Shown: positions 24,255 through 33,659, counted from the stretch's first letter. The stretch is DNA of 64,000 nt from Emticicia sp. CRIBPO (GCF_009905725.1 NZ_JAAAKV010000004.1:434001-498000), one strand, 5' to 3'. The notes: generated by a model from the letters alone, not told the origin. Numbers and translations: made by a program.

Positions 24255-27065
24255 ATGAAAAAGTTATTGAATCTGATGCTACTGAGCCTTGTCTTGTTCA
24301 GTACACCCCTCTATGCCCAGACTAAAGCAGACCTTAGCCAGAAACTCCCGATGGATCCGGCCGTTAAAACCGGGAAACTGAAAAACGGGATGACGTATTA
24401 CATCCGGAAAAATACCGAGCCTAAAAACCGTGCACAGCTGCAATTAGTTGTGAAAGCCGGTTCTATCCTCGAAAATGACAATCAGCAGGGCCTTGCTCAC
24501 TTTATTGAGCACATGCAGTTTAACGGAACTAAAAATTTCCCGAAAAACGAGCTGGTTAACTTCCTGCAAAAAAGCGGTCTGAAATTCGGAGCAGACTTAA
24601 ATGCCTATACCAGTTTTGATGAAACCGTCTATCAGCTTCCGGTGCCTACAGATACGATGGCCCTGTTCGAAAAATATTTCCTGGTCCTTTCCGACTGGGC
24701 AAACAAAGCCACTTTTGACCCTACCGAAATAGACAAGGAAAGAGGTGTGGTGCTGGAAGAGTCCCGTCTTGGCAAAGGAGCCAGCTCAAGGATCCGCGAG
24801 AAACTATTGCCTGTGATCTTCAGAGGTTCATTATATGCCAAAAGATTACCGATAGGCGTTGATTCTATCATTGCCAAAAGTTCTTATCAGACCATCAAGC
24901 AATTCTACCAGGACTGGTATCGCCCGGACCTTCAGGCAGTTGTGGCTGTGGGAGACTTCGATCCGGCTGTGGTTGAAAACCTGATCAAAAAATATTTCGG
25001 TGATATCCCAGCCCCTAAAAAAGCAAAGGAAAGAGTACAGTTCAGTGTGCCGTTGAAAGGTGGAACAGAAGCCATCGTCATTACAGACAAAGAGCAGCCT
25101 TATCATATTGTACAGTTATATTATCTGCAGCCGGAGAAAAAAGAAGTAACCGGTACAGACCGCAGAAACCAGATCATGGTTAACCTGTTTAATGCGATGA
25201 TCGGTCAGCGTCTGCAGGAGCTTCTGCAAAAAGCGGATCCGCCTTACCAGTACGGAGCCAGCAGTTACAGCGGATTTTTAGGCAACCTTGATGCCCTCAC
25301 CGTGTTTGCCGTCGCTAAAAACGGGGACGTTGAAAAGGCCCTGAAGGCGGTGCTGGATGAAAACGAAAGAGCCAGAAAATTCGGATTCACGGCTTCAGAG
25401 TTGGGTAGGGCTAAAGTTCAGTTCATTACCGGTGTGGAGAAGCAATTCAACGAAAAAGATAAAACCAATTCAGAAGCCTATACCCAGGAGCTGGTAAGCT
25501 GCTTCCTGAACGACGTGGTCATGACAGACATCGGGTATGACCTCGAGTTTGTAAAGCAATATTTGTCAGGCATCACGCTGGAAGAAGTCAATGCCCTGGT
25601 TAACAAGATGATTACGAAGGAAAACCGTGTACTGGCCCTGATTGCCCCGGAAAAAGATAAAGATAAGTTGCCTTCTGAGGCTAAACTGAAAGAATGGCTG
25701 GATAATACAGGTTCAAAAGTAGAGGCTTATGTAGATGAAGCGATTGACAAACCTCTGATTGAGCCGATCAAAGCGGTGGGTAAGATCACTTCTGAGAAAT
25801 CAATTCCGGAAGTAGGTGTGACAGAACTGGTGTTTGATAACGGCCTGAAAGTGGTCTTGAAACCGACCGACTTTAAAAATGACGAGATCAAATTCAGAGG
25901 GACCAGCTGGGGAGGTACTTCATTATATTCTGATGAAGACTTCGAAAACGCGAGCTTTGCGTCGGCAGTGGCTGAAGTAAGCGGACTGGGTAATTTCAGT
26001 GCCACTCAACTGCCTAAATTCATGACAGGGAAAATCGCACAGGTGAGCAGCTTTATTTCGCCTAACAGCGAGGGTGTGGCTGGAAGTTCATCGGTAAAAG
26101 ACTTCGAAACGGCTTTGCAGATGATCAATGCCCGTTTTACAAAAAGCAAGGTGGATCCGCAGGCCGTTAAAGGGTTTATGACCAATCAGAGAGACTTCAT
26201 CGCCAGCATGAACAAAACCCCGACACCTGAAAAAGTATTCAGAGACACCCTTCAGTATATTCTGGGAGGCAGCAAATACAGGGCCACCCCGATGACGGCT
26301 GAGAGAATCGATAAGGTAAATCCTGACAAGGCCATCAAAATTTTCAATGACCGTTTTGCTGATGCTTCAGATTTTACTTTCACGTTTGTCGGTAATTTCA
26401 AAGTTGACCAGATCAAGCCTCTGCTGGCCAAGTACCTGGGAACTCTGCCTTCAAAAAACACAAAGGAAAATTACAAAGACCTGGGTATGTACCCGCCTGC
26501 CGGAGTCATCACCAAAACGGTTAAAAAAGGAACCGAAGACAAAGCCCTGGTGAGCCTTACTTTTGCAGGTACCTATGTGCCTTCCAATGAGGAAGACGCC
26601 AACATCAGTGCCCTGGGAGATATCCTGAGCATTAAACTCATCGAAAAACTGAGAGAAGAAGAAAGCGGTGTTTACTCGCCGAGCGTATCGGGCTCTTCCA
26701 ACAAAGTGCCTTCACCGAGATACCAGTTCAGGATCACATTCGGATGTTCGCCTGCCAATGTGGAAAAACTGGTCAATGTGACGCTGAGAGAAATAGAGAA
26801 AATCAAAAAAGAAGGAGCTGCTCAGTCGGATATTGAAAAGTTCAAAGCCGAAGAAAAACTGGACGTCCAGGAGGGGCTTAAAAACAATGACTTCTGGCTG
26901 AGCCAGATCGTAAGCAGCTATCAGCTGAACGAAGACGTCAGGGAAATTCCAAACCAGGAAAAACTGATCAATAAAATTTCAGTGGAAAGCACCAAGTCGA
27001 CAGCCAATAAGTATCTGAAAAACCAGGACTTTATCAGGATTGTACTTTTGCCTGAAAACAAATAA
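24255..27065 (+). CDS. Periplasmic M16-family zinc metallopeptidase (two-domain)
   Basis: A 936-residue insulinase-family protease. Signal peptide about 1-20 (LVLFSTPLYAQ). The inverted zinc motif His82-Phe-Ile-Glu85-His86 is followed about 76 residues later by the third ligand region DKERGVVLEESRLG, so the first M16 unit is catalytically complete. A second, inactive M16 unit starts around residue 530 (VTELVFDNGLKVVLKPTDFKNDEIKFRGTSWGG) and lacks HxxEH. This gives the usual full-length clam-shell enzyme. Its substrates are probably peptides in the periplasm. ATG 24255 is chosen because the signal peptide begins there; earlier in-frame starts (24195, 24240) add an unrelated stretch. Confidence 0.93.
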   Translation: MKKLLNLMLLSLVLFSTPLYAQTKADLSQKLPMDPAVKTGKLKNGMTYYIRKNTEPKNRAQLQLVVKAGSILENDNQQGLAHFIEHMQFNGTKNFPKNELVNFLQKSGLKFGADLNAYTSFDETVYQLPVPTDTMALFEKYFLVLSDWANKATFDPTEIDKERGVVLEESRLGKGASSRIREKLLPVIFRGSLYAKRLPIGVDSIIAKSSYQTIKQFYQDWYRPDLQAVVAVGDFDPAVVENLIKKYFGDIPAPKKAKERVQFSVPLKGGTEAIVITDKEQPYHIVQLYYLQPEKKEVTGTDRRNQIMVNLFNAMIGQRLQELLQKADPPYQYGASSYSGFLGNLDALTVFAVAKNGDVEKALKAVLDENERARKFGFTASELGRAKVQFITGVEKQFNEKDKTNSEAYTQELVSCFLNDVVMTDIGYDLEFVKQYLSGITLEEVNALVNKMITKENRVLALIAPEKDKDKLPSEAKLKEWLDNTGSKVEAYVDEAIDKPLIEPIKAVGKITSEKSIPEVGVTELVFDNGLKVVLKPTDFKNDEIKFRGTSWGGTSLYSDEDFENASFASAVAEVSGLGNFSATQLPKFMTGKIAQVSSFISPNSEGVAGSSSVKDFETALQMINARFTKSKVDPQAVKGFMTNQRDFIASMNKTPTPEKVFRDTLQYILGGSKYRATPMTAERIDKVNPDKAIKIFNDRFADASDFTFTFVGNFKVDQIKPLLAKYLGTLPSKNTKENYKDLGMYPPAGVITKTVKKGTEDKALVSLTFAGTYVPSNEEDANISALGDILSIKLIEKLREEESGVYSPSVSGSSNKVPSPRYQFRITFGCSPANVEKLVNVTLREIEKIKKEGAAQSDIEKFKAEEKLDVQEGLKNNDFWLSQIVSSYQLNEDVREIPNQEKLINKISVESTKSTANKYLKNQDFIRIVLLPENK

Positions 27066-27097
27066 GAACTGGGCGTTAAAAGTGTTTTTACAGAACG

Positions 27098-27135
27098 GAG
27101 TAACAGGTTTGTTAAGAGCCTGTTACTCTTTTTTT
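27098..27135 (+). terminator. Rho-independent terminator after the M16 gene
   Basis: GAGTAACAGG / CCTGTTACTC (10-bp stem, 27098-27107 and 27119-27128) followed by seven T. Confidence 0.88.
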
Positions 27136-27278
27136 AGAGCAATAAATAACGAAGATTTTAGTTAAAATGTTGAGGTGAAAAAAAACTTTCAAAAAACAGG
27201 CTGGTCTTTTGGATTTTAAAAAAAATCACTAAATTTAAATCCAGAATAGATTAGTTCTGAGAAGATTGTCAGATTAAC

Positions 27279-27309
27279 TTTGAAATAAATAAATTAAAAG
27301 TTATATTTG
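27279..27309 (+). promoter_or_regulatory. Consensus promoter of rplS
   Basis: TTTG at 27279-27282, exactly 19 bp, then TATATTTG at 27302-27309, a full match to the Bacteroidota -33/-7 consensus. Transcription should start at about 27315-27317, giving a leader of about 90 nt before the ATG at 27405. Confidence 0.8.
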
Positions 27310-27316
27310 CACCCTA

Positions 27317-27404
27317 TTTCGGCAAATGCTGCATTTAGCCTTAAATGTAGCCGCTTTGGGAATATTATTTTAAAAAGTTTGGTAATCAAGAATTAATTTA
27401 AAAA
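27317..27404 (+). promoter_or_regulatory. Structured 5' leader of rplS, candidate ribosomal-protein autoregulatory RNA
   Basis: The leader contains a 10-bp hairpin, GCTGCATTTA-GCCT-TAAATGTAGC (27328-27351, one G-U pair), then a single-stranded A/T-rich segment before the start codon. Leaders that bind their own ribosomal protein are known for several L-protein genes in bacteria, including proposed L19 leaders. Whether this is one of those cannot be shown from one sequence. Confidence 0.5.
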
Positions 27405-27758
27405 ATGGACTTAATTAAATTTGTAGAATCAGAGTTTGATGGCAAGCGTACCAGCATTCCTGAATTCAAGGCCGGTGATACAGTAAATGTACACGTAAAG
27501 ATCGTTGAAGGAACTAAAGAGCGTATTCAGTTGTTTCAAGGTGTTGTGATTCAGAGAAAAAACGGAAACTCAACCGGTGAAACTTTTACCGTAAGAAAAA
27601 TATCAAATGGTATTGGAGTTGAAAGAATTTTTCCTATCTTGTCACCAAGTATCGAAAAAATTGAAGTTTTGAGAAGAGGTAAAGTGCGTCGTGCGAAACT
27701 TTATTATCTGAGAGGCAAGCATGGTAAAGCTGCCAGAATTAAAGAATTGAAAAAATAA
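27405..27758 (+). CDS. rplS: 50S ribosomal protein L19
   Basis: A 117-residue large-subunit protein at the interface with the 30S subunit. Seen: [56 protein letters not shown] and [21 protein letters not shown], which cover the whole conserved protein. It is monocistronic, with its own consensus promoter, structured leader and terminator, unlike the rpsP-rimM-trmD-rplS operon common in Proteobacteria. Confidence 0.99.
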   Translation: MDLIKFVESEFDGKRTSIPEFKAGDTVNVHVKIVEGTKERIQLFQGVVIQRKNGNSTGETFTVRKISNGIGVERIFPILSPSIEKIEVLRRGKVRRAKLYYLRGKHGKAARIKELKK

Positions 27759-27811
27759 GTAGCAATACTTTAAAGAATATAAGTAATAGCTTTTTCATAA
27801 TTTGTGTAGAA

Positions 27812-27840
27812 AAGGTCATCTCTCTGAGATGACTTTTTTT
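27812..27840 (+). terminator. Terminator of rplS
   Basis: AGGTCATCT-CTCTG-AGATGACTT (9-bp stem with one G-U pair) followed by a run of eight T ending at about 27840. Confidence 0.85.
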
Positions 27841-27888
27841 TGTTACCGATTTAAGTTAATTTTGTGTTTTAAAAATCAGGTTGAGCCA

Positions 27889-28656
27889 ATGCAGAAATTT
27901 TATAAATATCAGGGTACGGGAAATGATTTTGTGATGATCGATAACCGTGACGGCAGCTTTGAGGCTTCTCAGCAAAGAGTGGGCTCATTGTGTGATCGCA
28001 GGTTTGGCATCGGAGCAGACGGGCTCATCCTGATTGAAAATGCAGAAGGCTTTGATTTTAAAATGGTTTACTTCAACGCCGACGGTAACGAAGGCAGTAT
28101 GTGCGGGAATGGCGGAAGGTGTGCCGTGAAGTTTGCCAGCGACTTGAATATATTTGATAACGAAACACTCTTTATAGCTGTTGACGGACCGCACCAGGCG
28201 AGTATTGAAAACGGACTGATCCATCTCCGCATGATGGACGTAAACGGTGTGGAGGTAACCCCTGAATATGATTTTCTGAATACCGGCTCACCTCATTATA
28301 TACAGTTTGTCGAGGATGTCCGCAATTTCAATGTAAAAGAAGAAGGCAGTCGTATAAGATATGCAGAAGAATGGGTAAAACGGGGTGGGACTAACGTTAA
28401 TTTTGTAGAGCCGGTAGACGACGGCCTGATCGTAAGAACGTATGAGAGAGGGGTAGAGGATGAAACGTTCTCCTGCGGAACCGGTGTTACGGCTGCTGCA
28501 CTGGATGCACATGTCAAATATGGACATTCGTCTCCTGTCAGCATTACCACCCTGGGAGGCAGTCTTAAAGTAAGCTTTAAACCAACTGGAATTCACAGCT
28601 TTAGCGATATTTTCCTTATCGGTCCTGCAGAAAAAGTATTTGAAGGGGAGATTTGA
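27889..28656 (+). CDS. dapF: Diaminopimelate epimerase
   Basis: A 255-residue PLP-independent epimerase converting LL- to meso-diaminopimelate for lysine and peptidoglycan synthesis. Both catalytic cysteines are present: Cys72 in GSMCGNGGRC and Cys196 in ETFSCGTG. The N-terminal FYKYQGTGNDFVMIDNRDG is the family signature. ATG 27889 is used because the longer frame (27802) starts inside the rplS terminator and adds a non-conserved stretch. A TAATTTTG box at 27857-27864 lies upstream. Confidence 0.97.
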   Translation: MQKFYKYQGTGNDFVMIDNRDGSFEASQQRVGSLCDRRFGIGADGLILIENAEGFDFKMVYFNADGNEGSMCGNGGRCAVKFASDLNIFDNETLFIAVDGPHQASIENGLIHLRMMDVNGVEVTPEYDFLNTGSPHYIQFVEDVRNFNVKEEGSRIRYAEEWVKRGGTNVNFVEPVDDGLIVRTYERGVEDETFSCGTGVTAAALDAHVKYGHSSPVSITTLGGSLKVSFKPTGIHSFSDIFLIGPAEKVFEGEI

Positions 28657-28674
28657 AATATTTTTTGGTTTTTT

Positions 28675-28706
28675 TTTGCGTTTTGTTTTTTTTAATTATA
28701 AACTTG
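28675..28706 (+). promoter_or_regulatory. Promoter of rho
   Basis: TTTG at 28675-28678, 20 bp, TAAACTTG at 28699-28706 (7 of 8 to TANNTTTG). The leader would be about 180 nt. It contains AATCAAAG (28743-28750) and CTTTGATT (28803-28810), which could pair over about 50 nt. Long leaders are common for rho genes, which are often autoregulated. Confidence 0.5.
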
Positions 28707-28895
28707 CATCGAAAATAAAAATCGCCTCTTAGATTTCTTCCTAATCAAAGGCAACGCCGATTTAGTCATTTAATCAAAACAATCTTATTAAACGTTCTAT
28801 GTCTTTGATTGCAGATTATTCTGTCAGGATTTATAAGTTCCCGAAACCTACCGTTTTGTTTTCATAACAGAAATATTATCATTATTAATTTATTT

Positions 28896-30587
28896 ATGTA
28901 TAACCAAGAAGATTTAAAGATTAAACTCCTTTCTGAGTTGAAATCTATTTGTGGCGAGCTGGGCATTGAGGTTGATAAAGGCCTTACTAAAAAAGACTTA
29001 CTTCAGAAGATTATAGATAAGCAATCCGAAAATCCACAAAACAACACCGAAACTAAAGAAGAAATGCCAACAGAATCAAACGAAAGCAGCCATTTACCTT
29101 CAAGCGTTACAGAAGATAAACCACAACGTACCAGAAAAAGAATCAACAGACCCGGTGGAGGTTTTGATTCAGACTCACCTGCCCCCGAATCACCGAAAGT
29201 ACAGTCAAGACCAATGCCCAGGATGGAAGCCCCGGTTGAAACGGAAGACTTCCAGACCCCTGATTTTGAAGATTCTATAGGGATTGTCGTTAACGACGAA
29301 GAAATTGATTTATCTGATCTTGAAGAAGAAATCCCGGACATCACCGACGAAGACCTTGGTCTGATTGCGGACGATTTCGGAGCGACAAGAGAAGATACGG
29401 CAGAAACAAAAAGAAAAGAAGATTACAGCAGAAGCATCAAAAAACAGTTCAATACACTCGTAAAAGAGTTTGACGGATTGATCGAAAATGAAGGTGTGCT
29501 TGAAATCATGAGCGAAGGAAGCTATGGTTTTATGCGTTCTGCAGATTATAACTACCTGGCGAGTCCGGACGATATCTACGTTTCACCTTCACAGATTAAA
29601 CTGTTCGGGCTTAAAACAGGGGATACCGTAAAAGGCTCTATCAGACCTCCGAAAGAAGGAGAAAAATATTTTGCCCTGCTTAAAGTACTTTCTGTCAACG
29701 GCAAAACCACTGAGGAAATCAGAGACCGTATTCCTTTTGAATATTTAACACCGTTGTTCCCGCAGGAAAGACTGAAATTGAGCACCAAGCCTGAAATCAT
29801 GTCTACCAGGGTTCTTGACCTGTTCGCTCCGATCGGAAAAGGACAAAGGGGTATGATCGTGGCCCAGCCTAAAACCGGTAAAACGGTTCTGCTTAAAGAA
29901 ATTGCCAATGCCATCACCCGTAACCACCCCGAAGTTTACCTGATTATCCTCCTGATCGACGAACGTCCTGAAGAGGTGACAGATATGCAAAGGAGTGTAA
30001 GGGCTGAAGTAATTTCCTCGACTTTTGATGAGACCGCTGAAAAACACGTGAAAGTGTCGGGTATGGTGCTTGAAAAAGCCAAAAGACTGGTTGAATCAGG
30101 TCATGATGTGGTTATTCTGCTCGATTCGATCACCCGTCTGGCCAGGGCTTACAACACCGTTATGCCTTCTTCAGGTAAAATACTTTCCGGTGGTGTGGAT
30201 GCCAATGCCCTTCACAAACCGAAACGTTTCTTTGGTGCAGCCCGTAAAATTGAAAACGGAGGCTCACTGACCATCGTAGCCACCGCCCTGATCGATACCG
30301 GTTCAAAAATGGACGAAGTTATTTTTGAAGAATTTAAAGGTACAGGTAACATGGAGCTTCAGCTGGACAGACGTCTGGCCAACAAAAGAGTTTTCCCATC
30401 TATTGATATATTAGCTTCAGGAACAAGACGTGAGGACCTGCTCATGGAAAAAGACGAACTGCACAGGGTCTGGTTGCTGAGAAAGTACATGGCCGATATG
30501 AATCCTATGGAAACCATGGAATTCTTACTGGATAAAATGAAAGGCACCAGGACCAACGAAGAGTTTCTGCTGACCATGAACAGATAA
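28896..30587 (+). CDS. rho: Transcription termination factor Rho
   Basis: A 563-residue hexameric RNA helicase. N-terminal SAP-like Rho_N helix bundle ([23 protein letters not shown]) at 1-45; then a 150-residue low-complexity, acidic and Pro/Ser-rich insert (about 48-190) containing [19 protein letters not shown]. The cold-shock RNA-binding domain follows ([22 protein letters not shown]). The ATPase core has Walker A near Pro325 (PKTGKT) and Walker B Asp410 ([16 protein letters not shown]). The Q and R loops ([28 protein letters not shown]) are complete. E. coli Rho has 419 residues, so the extra length is the N-terminal insert. ATG 28896 is favoured because the earlier TTG lies in the leader. 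Confidence 0.98.
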   Translation: MYNQEDLKIKLLSELKSICGELGIEVDKGLTKKDLLQKIIDKQSENPQNNTETKEEMPTESNESSHLPSSVTEDKPQRTRKRINRPGGGFDSDSPAPESPKVQSRPMPRMEAPVETEDFQTPDFEDSIGIVVNDEEIDLSDLEEEIPDITDEDLGLIADDFGATREDTAETKRKEDYSRSIKKQFNTLVKEFDGLIENEGVLEIMSEGSYGFMRSADYNYLASPDDIYVSPSQIKLFGLKTGDTVKGSIRPPKEGEKYFALLKVLSVNGKTTEEIRDRIPFEYLTPLFPQERLKLSTKPEIMSTRVLDLFAPIGKGQRGMIVAQPKTGKTVLLKEIANAITRNHPEVYLIILLIDERPEEVTDMQRSVRAEVISSTFDETAEKHVKVSGMVLEKAKRLVESGHDVVILLDSITRLARAYNTVMPSSGKILSGGVDANALHKPKRFFGAARKIENGGSLTIVATALIDTGSKMDEVIFEEFKGTGNMELQLDRRLANKRVFPSIDILASGTRREDLLMEKDELHRVWLLRKYMADMNPMETMEFLLDKMKGTRTNEEFLLTMNR

Positions 30588-30710
30588 AAATTTTTGGTAG
30601 CTTAAGTGACTTTTTTGTTAATCTTGAGTCAAAATTCTTGTGGATATAAATAATTGTTTTTATTTGCATAATAATTTTGATATGAGAAAATCAGAAACCT
30701 TAAGTCTACC

Positions 30711-31256
30711 ATGAACAGATTCACTCTTTTCGCCCTGATTTTTATTTGGTCTCTTCTTTATAGCTGGTGCTGGAATTGTTATCGTAAACCCGAATGTTCA
30801 GGCATTGAAGTAGTGGCAGAACATACCATTTCTGCGGATACCATCAAGGCCGTAGTTCCCCCGCCAGCCCCCGTTGATACCACTGAAGAGGTCCTGACTC
30901 CTGAGGAGCAACTGCTCTTTACTCCGATTGATATCTATTTTAATGTGGCCAGTACCAACATCGTACGTACAGCCGAGATAGATACATTTCTGACTACTGC
31001 GAAAAAATACCTCGAAAAGAATCCCGGCGAAAAACTGATGGCTACCGGATATTCCGACTCAGACGGTTCTGATGAACTGAACCTGAAATTGTCGGGCAGA
31101 CGTGCCGATTCGGTAAAGGGTATTCTGATCAAAGGAGGGTTCAAAGACGGACAGATTGATGTCACCGCCAAAGGTGAGGCAGATCCGATTGCTGAGAATA
31201 CTACTCCTGAGAATAAAGCAAAAAACAGAAGAGTAACTTTAAGACTCATAAAATAA
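30711..31256 (+). CDS. OmpA-family protein (peptidoglycan-associated domain)
   Basis: A 181-residue protein with one N-terminal membrane segment or signal anchor (about 5-20, FALIFIWSLLYSWCW) and a Pro-rich linker (AVVPPPAPVDTTEEVLTPEE). The C-terminal OmpA domain spans about 70-180: PIDIYFNVASTNIVRTAEIDTFLTTAKKYL, ATGYSDSDGSDELNLKLSGRRADSVKGIL and ENKAKNRRVTLRLI. The TGYSDSDG and NRRV blocks are the peptidoglycan-binding signatures. It probably tethers the cell envelope. The gene after it (30-bp gap, same strand) encodes a membrane-anchored helix-hairpin-helix protein, an association often seen in Bacteroidota. Confidence 0.9.
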   Translation: MNRFTLFALIFIWSLLYSWCWNCYRKPECSGIEVVAEHTISADTIKAVVPPPAPVDTTEEVLTPEEQLLFTPIDIYFNVASTNIVRTAEIDTFLTTAKKYLEKNPGEKLMATGYSDSDGSDELNLKLSGRRADSVKGILIKGGFKDGQIDVTAKGEADPIAENTTPENKAKNRRVTLRLIK

Positions 31257-31285
31257 AGTAAACCAAAACCTCATAATGATTTTCA

Positions 31286-31831
31286 ATGATGGAGAATTTA
31301 AAATGCCTTTTCACTAATTTCCCCCTGGATATTTTTCTATTTTGGTTAATCCCGTTTTTACTGATGGCCTGGTGGCTTTGGAACAAAGTCAGCCGTTATA
31401 AAGCCCATGTCATTGACCTGCAGGACAGGATCAACTTCCTGGAAGGAGAACTGGATGCCTGCCGTAAATCTAAAATAAATAAACCGGTTGAAGTCAATAT
31501 CCAGGAATCGGTAGTGGAAACGGTAATTCCTAAAGTTCCCGTTGCGAAAATCGCCGCTACAAAACCTAAACCGGCTAAAAAAGACGACCTTAAGATTGTT
31601 GAGGGGATCGGGCCGAAAATTGAAGAACTTTGCCATACTGCCGGAATTTATACGTTTGCAGAGCTGGCAGATACCTCTGTCGAAAAACTCAGGAGCATAC
31701 TGGAGCAAGCCGGTTCGAGATTCCAGATGCATGATCCGACCACCTGGCCTGCACAGGCTGAACTGGCCAGAGACGGCAAATGGGATGAGCTGAAGCAATG
31801 GCAGGATGAGCTGAACAAAGGAAGGCAATAA
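31286..31831 (+). CDS. Membrane-anchored helix-hairpin-helix protein (DUF4332-like)
   Basis: A 181-residue protein with an N-terminal membrane helix (FPLDIFLFWLIPFLLMAWWLW), a short coiled coil (ALHVIDLQDRINFLEGELDACRKS region) and a linker of Lys, Pro and Val. The C-terminal domain, KDDLKIVEGIGPKIEELCHTAG...YTFAELADTSVEKLRSILEQAG, is a tandem helix-hairpin-helix of the DUF4332/‘flap endonuclease-like 5' type. The function is unknown; DNA or protein binding is possible. It starts 30 bp after the OmpA gene. Two adjacent ATGs (31286, 31289) are equally possible. Confidence 0.75.
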   Translation: MMENLKCLFTNFPLDIFLFWLIPFLLMAWWLWNKVSRYKAHVIDLQDRINFLEGELDACRKSKINKPVEVNIQESVVETVIPKVPVAKIAATKPKPAKKDDLKIVEGIGPKIEELCHTAGIYTFAELADTSVEKLRSILEQAGSRFQMHDPTTWPAQAELARDGKWDELKQWQDELNKGRQ

Positions 31832-31853
31832 ACCTTCGTATCATATATCCGGA

Positions 31854-31886
31854 GAGGGCAGAAAAGTTAATTTTCTGTCCTCTTTT
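31854..31886 (+). terminator. Terminator after the OmpA/HhH gene pair
   Basis: GAGGGCAGAAAA-GTTAA-TTTTCTGTCCTC (12-bp stem, one G-U pair) followed by TTTTGT. Confidence 0.85.
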
Positions 31887-32026
31887 GTATTTTATAAAAT
31901 CATTAATAGAAGGAAGTATATCCGCTGTGACCCTGAATTTTGTAAATAATAGGTATCTTTGCCCGTGGGTTTGCACCCGGTAAATTTCAGATCAGAAGAA
32001 TACATTATAACCAACTCAGTTTTAGT

Positions 32027-32545
32027 ATGGAAATTAAGTTAAAGGCAAGTCTTGAAAAAATCACCACTTTTATTTTTGATGTTGACGGCGTATTTACGGA
32101 TGCTACCCTGCTGGTGGGAGCAGACGATGTGCAACGGGTTTTCAATGTGAGAGATGGTTATGCCGTTCAGATGGCTATTAAAAGCGGGTACAGGATTGCC
32201 GTGATTTCCGGAGGAAAACAAAAGAGCATTGCCACAAGGCTTAATGGCCTTGGTATCAGTGATGTTTTTCTGAATGTGGGAACCGACCAGAAACTGGGTG
32301 TTTTTGATGACTACCTGCTTAAGAACGAGCTTTCAGCAGAGGAAATCCTTTTCCTGGGAGATGATATCCCGGATTATCTGATCATGTCGCAACGCCGGGT
32401 ACTGGCTGCCTGTCCGAAAGATGCCGTACAGGAAGTGCACGAGGTTTGTCAGTACCGTTCTGAGGTGATGGGAGGTAAGGGCGTCGTAAGGGACGTTATC
32501 GAGCTGGTGATGAAATACCAGCATAAATGGATGAAAGTATTCTGA
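32027..32545 (+). CDS. kdsC: 3-deoxy-manno-octulosonate-8-phosphate phosphatase (KdsC-type HAD)
   Basis: A 172-residue HAD phosphatase that makes Kdo from Kdo-8-phosphate for lipopolysaccharide. Seen: FIFDVDGVFTDATL (motif I, catalytic Asp pair) at about 15-28, DGYAVQMAIKSGYRIAVISGGKQKSIATRL (motif II), and EILFLGDDIPDYLIM (motif IV, GDDxxD). The protein has the short length without a cap that is typical of KdsC tetramers. A TATCTTTG box lies at 31954-31961. No kdsA or kdsB is next to it. Confidence 0.93.
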   Translation: MEIKLKASLEKITTFIFDVDGVFTDATLLVGADDVQRVFNVRDGYAVQMAIKSGYRIAVISGGKQKSIATRLNGLGISDVFLNVGTDQKLGVFDDYLLKNELSAEEILFLGDDIPDYLIMSQRRVLAACPKDAVQEVHEVCQYRSEVMGGKGVVRDVIELVMKYQHKWMKVF

Positions 32546-32550
32546 AATAT

Positions 32551-32587
32551 AAAATGCCGGAAATCAACTTTTGATCTCCGGCATTTT
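32551..32587. terminator. Bidirectional terminator
   Basis: AAAATGCCGGA / TCCGGCATTTT (11-bp perfect stem) with an inner AATCAA/TTGAT pairing. It sits between convergent kdsC and the LytTR gene, 7 bp from the latter's stop. Confidence 0.92.
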
Positions 32588-32593
32588 GCTTTG

Positions 32594-33496
32594 TTATAGT
32601 TGTTCAAGTCCTTTTTTATATTTCCGCGAAACTTTCACCACGTGATTTACTTTGGCAATGCCGATTTCGTAACCCCTGGCTGTTCCGCTTACATTTTTAA
32701 TGCCGTTGATGTTGACAAAGTATTCAGGATGAAACTTTTTGAACTGAGGATGGCTTTTCAATTCTTCGTTGACCAGTTTTTCGCTGACCGGCAACACGGT
32801 GCTTTCAACCCCGAAAAAGTTCTGATAAAAGAATTCACTCTGATTTTCCCCGGTTTTTACATAAATCAGCTGGTTAGGCACCAGGCTTAGCTTTTCATTT
32901 CCTGTTTTGAAAACCAGGACGTTCAAAGGGTTTTCTGCACTTACCACACCCTGACCGGAAATGCTGTTCATGATAGAAGCTGCATTGGTCTCAAATTTCC
33001 GGCTGAAAAACGTTTCCAGTGAAAATGATAATATGAGGATGGGCAGAACGCTGATCAGAAGAACGCCCGCCAGCAAAGTGGCGGCACCAGGCCTGGAAAG
33101 GTTAAGGAAGAAAATGATGGCTCCGCCGGTGAGCAAAACGATCAGGAGATTCTGGATAATCTGCTTGCCGACAGTCCATTCGTGTTCATCATAAAAACCC
33201 TTTAAGGCCAGCGGCAAAACAAACAGGCAGAAAATCATTCCCGCAAAAGCTATACCGGCTATCTGGCCGGAAAGTGCCGTGTTTGAGCGGGAAGCGAGTT
33301 CAGCCGGGCCGGCTATAAAAAAGGCCGTGAAAACCGCCAAAGCTACTAAACTGCTATAAACCAATCCTCTTACAGAAAGGGTAGCTGAGTGGGCAGGTTG
33401 CTTTAATTTTATCGTAAACCACTGTAGAATTTTCTGAAAACGGGAGAATAAAGATTGTGCAAAGGCTATGGGTAAATTTATTAGCGATTTGATCAT
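32594..33496 (-). CDS. Membrane-embedded LytTR transcriptional regulator
   Basis: A 300-residue one-component regulator. Four hydrophobic helices lie at about residues 45-65, 78-100, 115-135 and 140-160. After a short linker a LytTR DNA-binding domain begins at about 190 (PLNVLVFKTGNEKLSLVPNQLIYVKTGENQSEFFYQ) and continues through ELKSHPQFKKFHPEYFVNINGIKNV to KVSRKYKKGL at the end. No response-regulator receiver domain is present, so the membrane part is the likely sensor. The signal is unknown. It shares a terminator with kdsC and is divergent from the FKBP gene. Confidence 0.85.
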   Translation of the reverse strand: MIKSLINLPIAFAQSLFSRFQKILQWFTIKLKQPAHSATLSVRGLVYSSLVALAVFTAFFIAGPAELASRSNTALSGQIAGIAFAGMIFCLFVLPLALKGFYDEHEWTVGKQIIQNLLIVLLTGGAIIFFLNLSRPGAATLLAGVLLISVLPILILSFSLETFFSRKFETNAASIMNSISGQGVVSAENPLNVLVFKTGNEKLSLVPNQLIYVKTGENQSEFFYQNFFGVESTVLPVSEKLVNEELKSHPQFKKFHPEYFVNINGIKNVSGTARGYEIGIAKVNHVVKVSRKYKKGLEQL

Positions 33497-33659
33497 TTGA
33501 AATTATTTTAATTAGATGTTTGTTGAATTATTCAAAAACTATACCAGAAAACAGACGTTTGAATTGTTAATAATATTGTTAAAAAAACAAAATATATTAT
33601 GTTATTTTTATATTGTTGACGTTATTGCACCTAAAAAATCAAAATTTAAAATAATAAAC

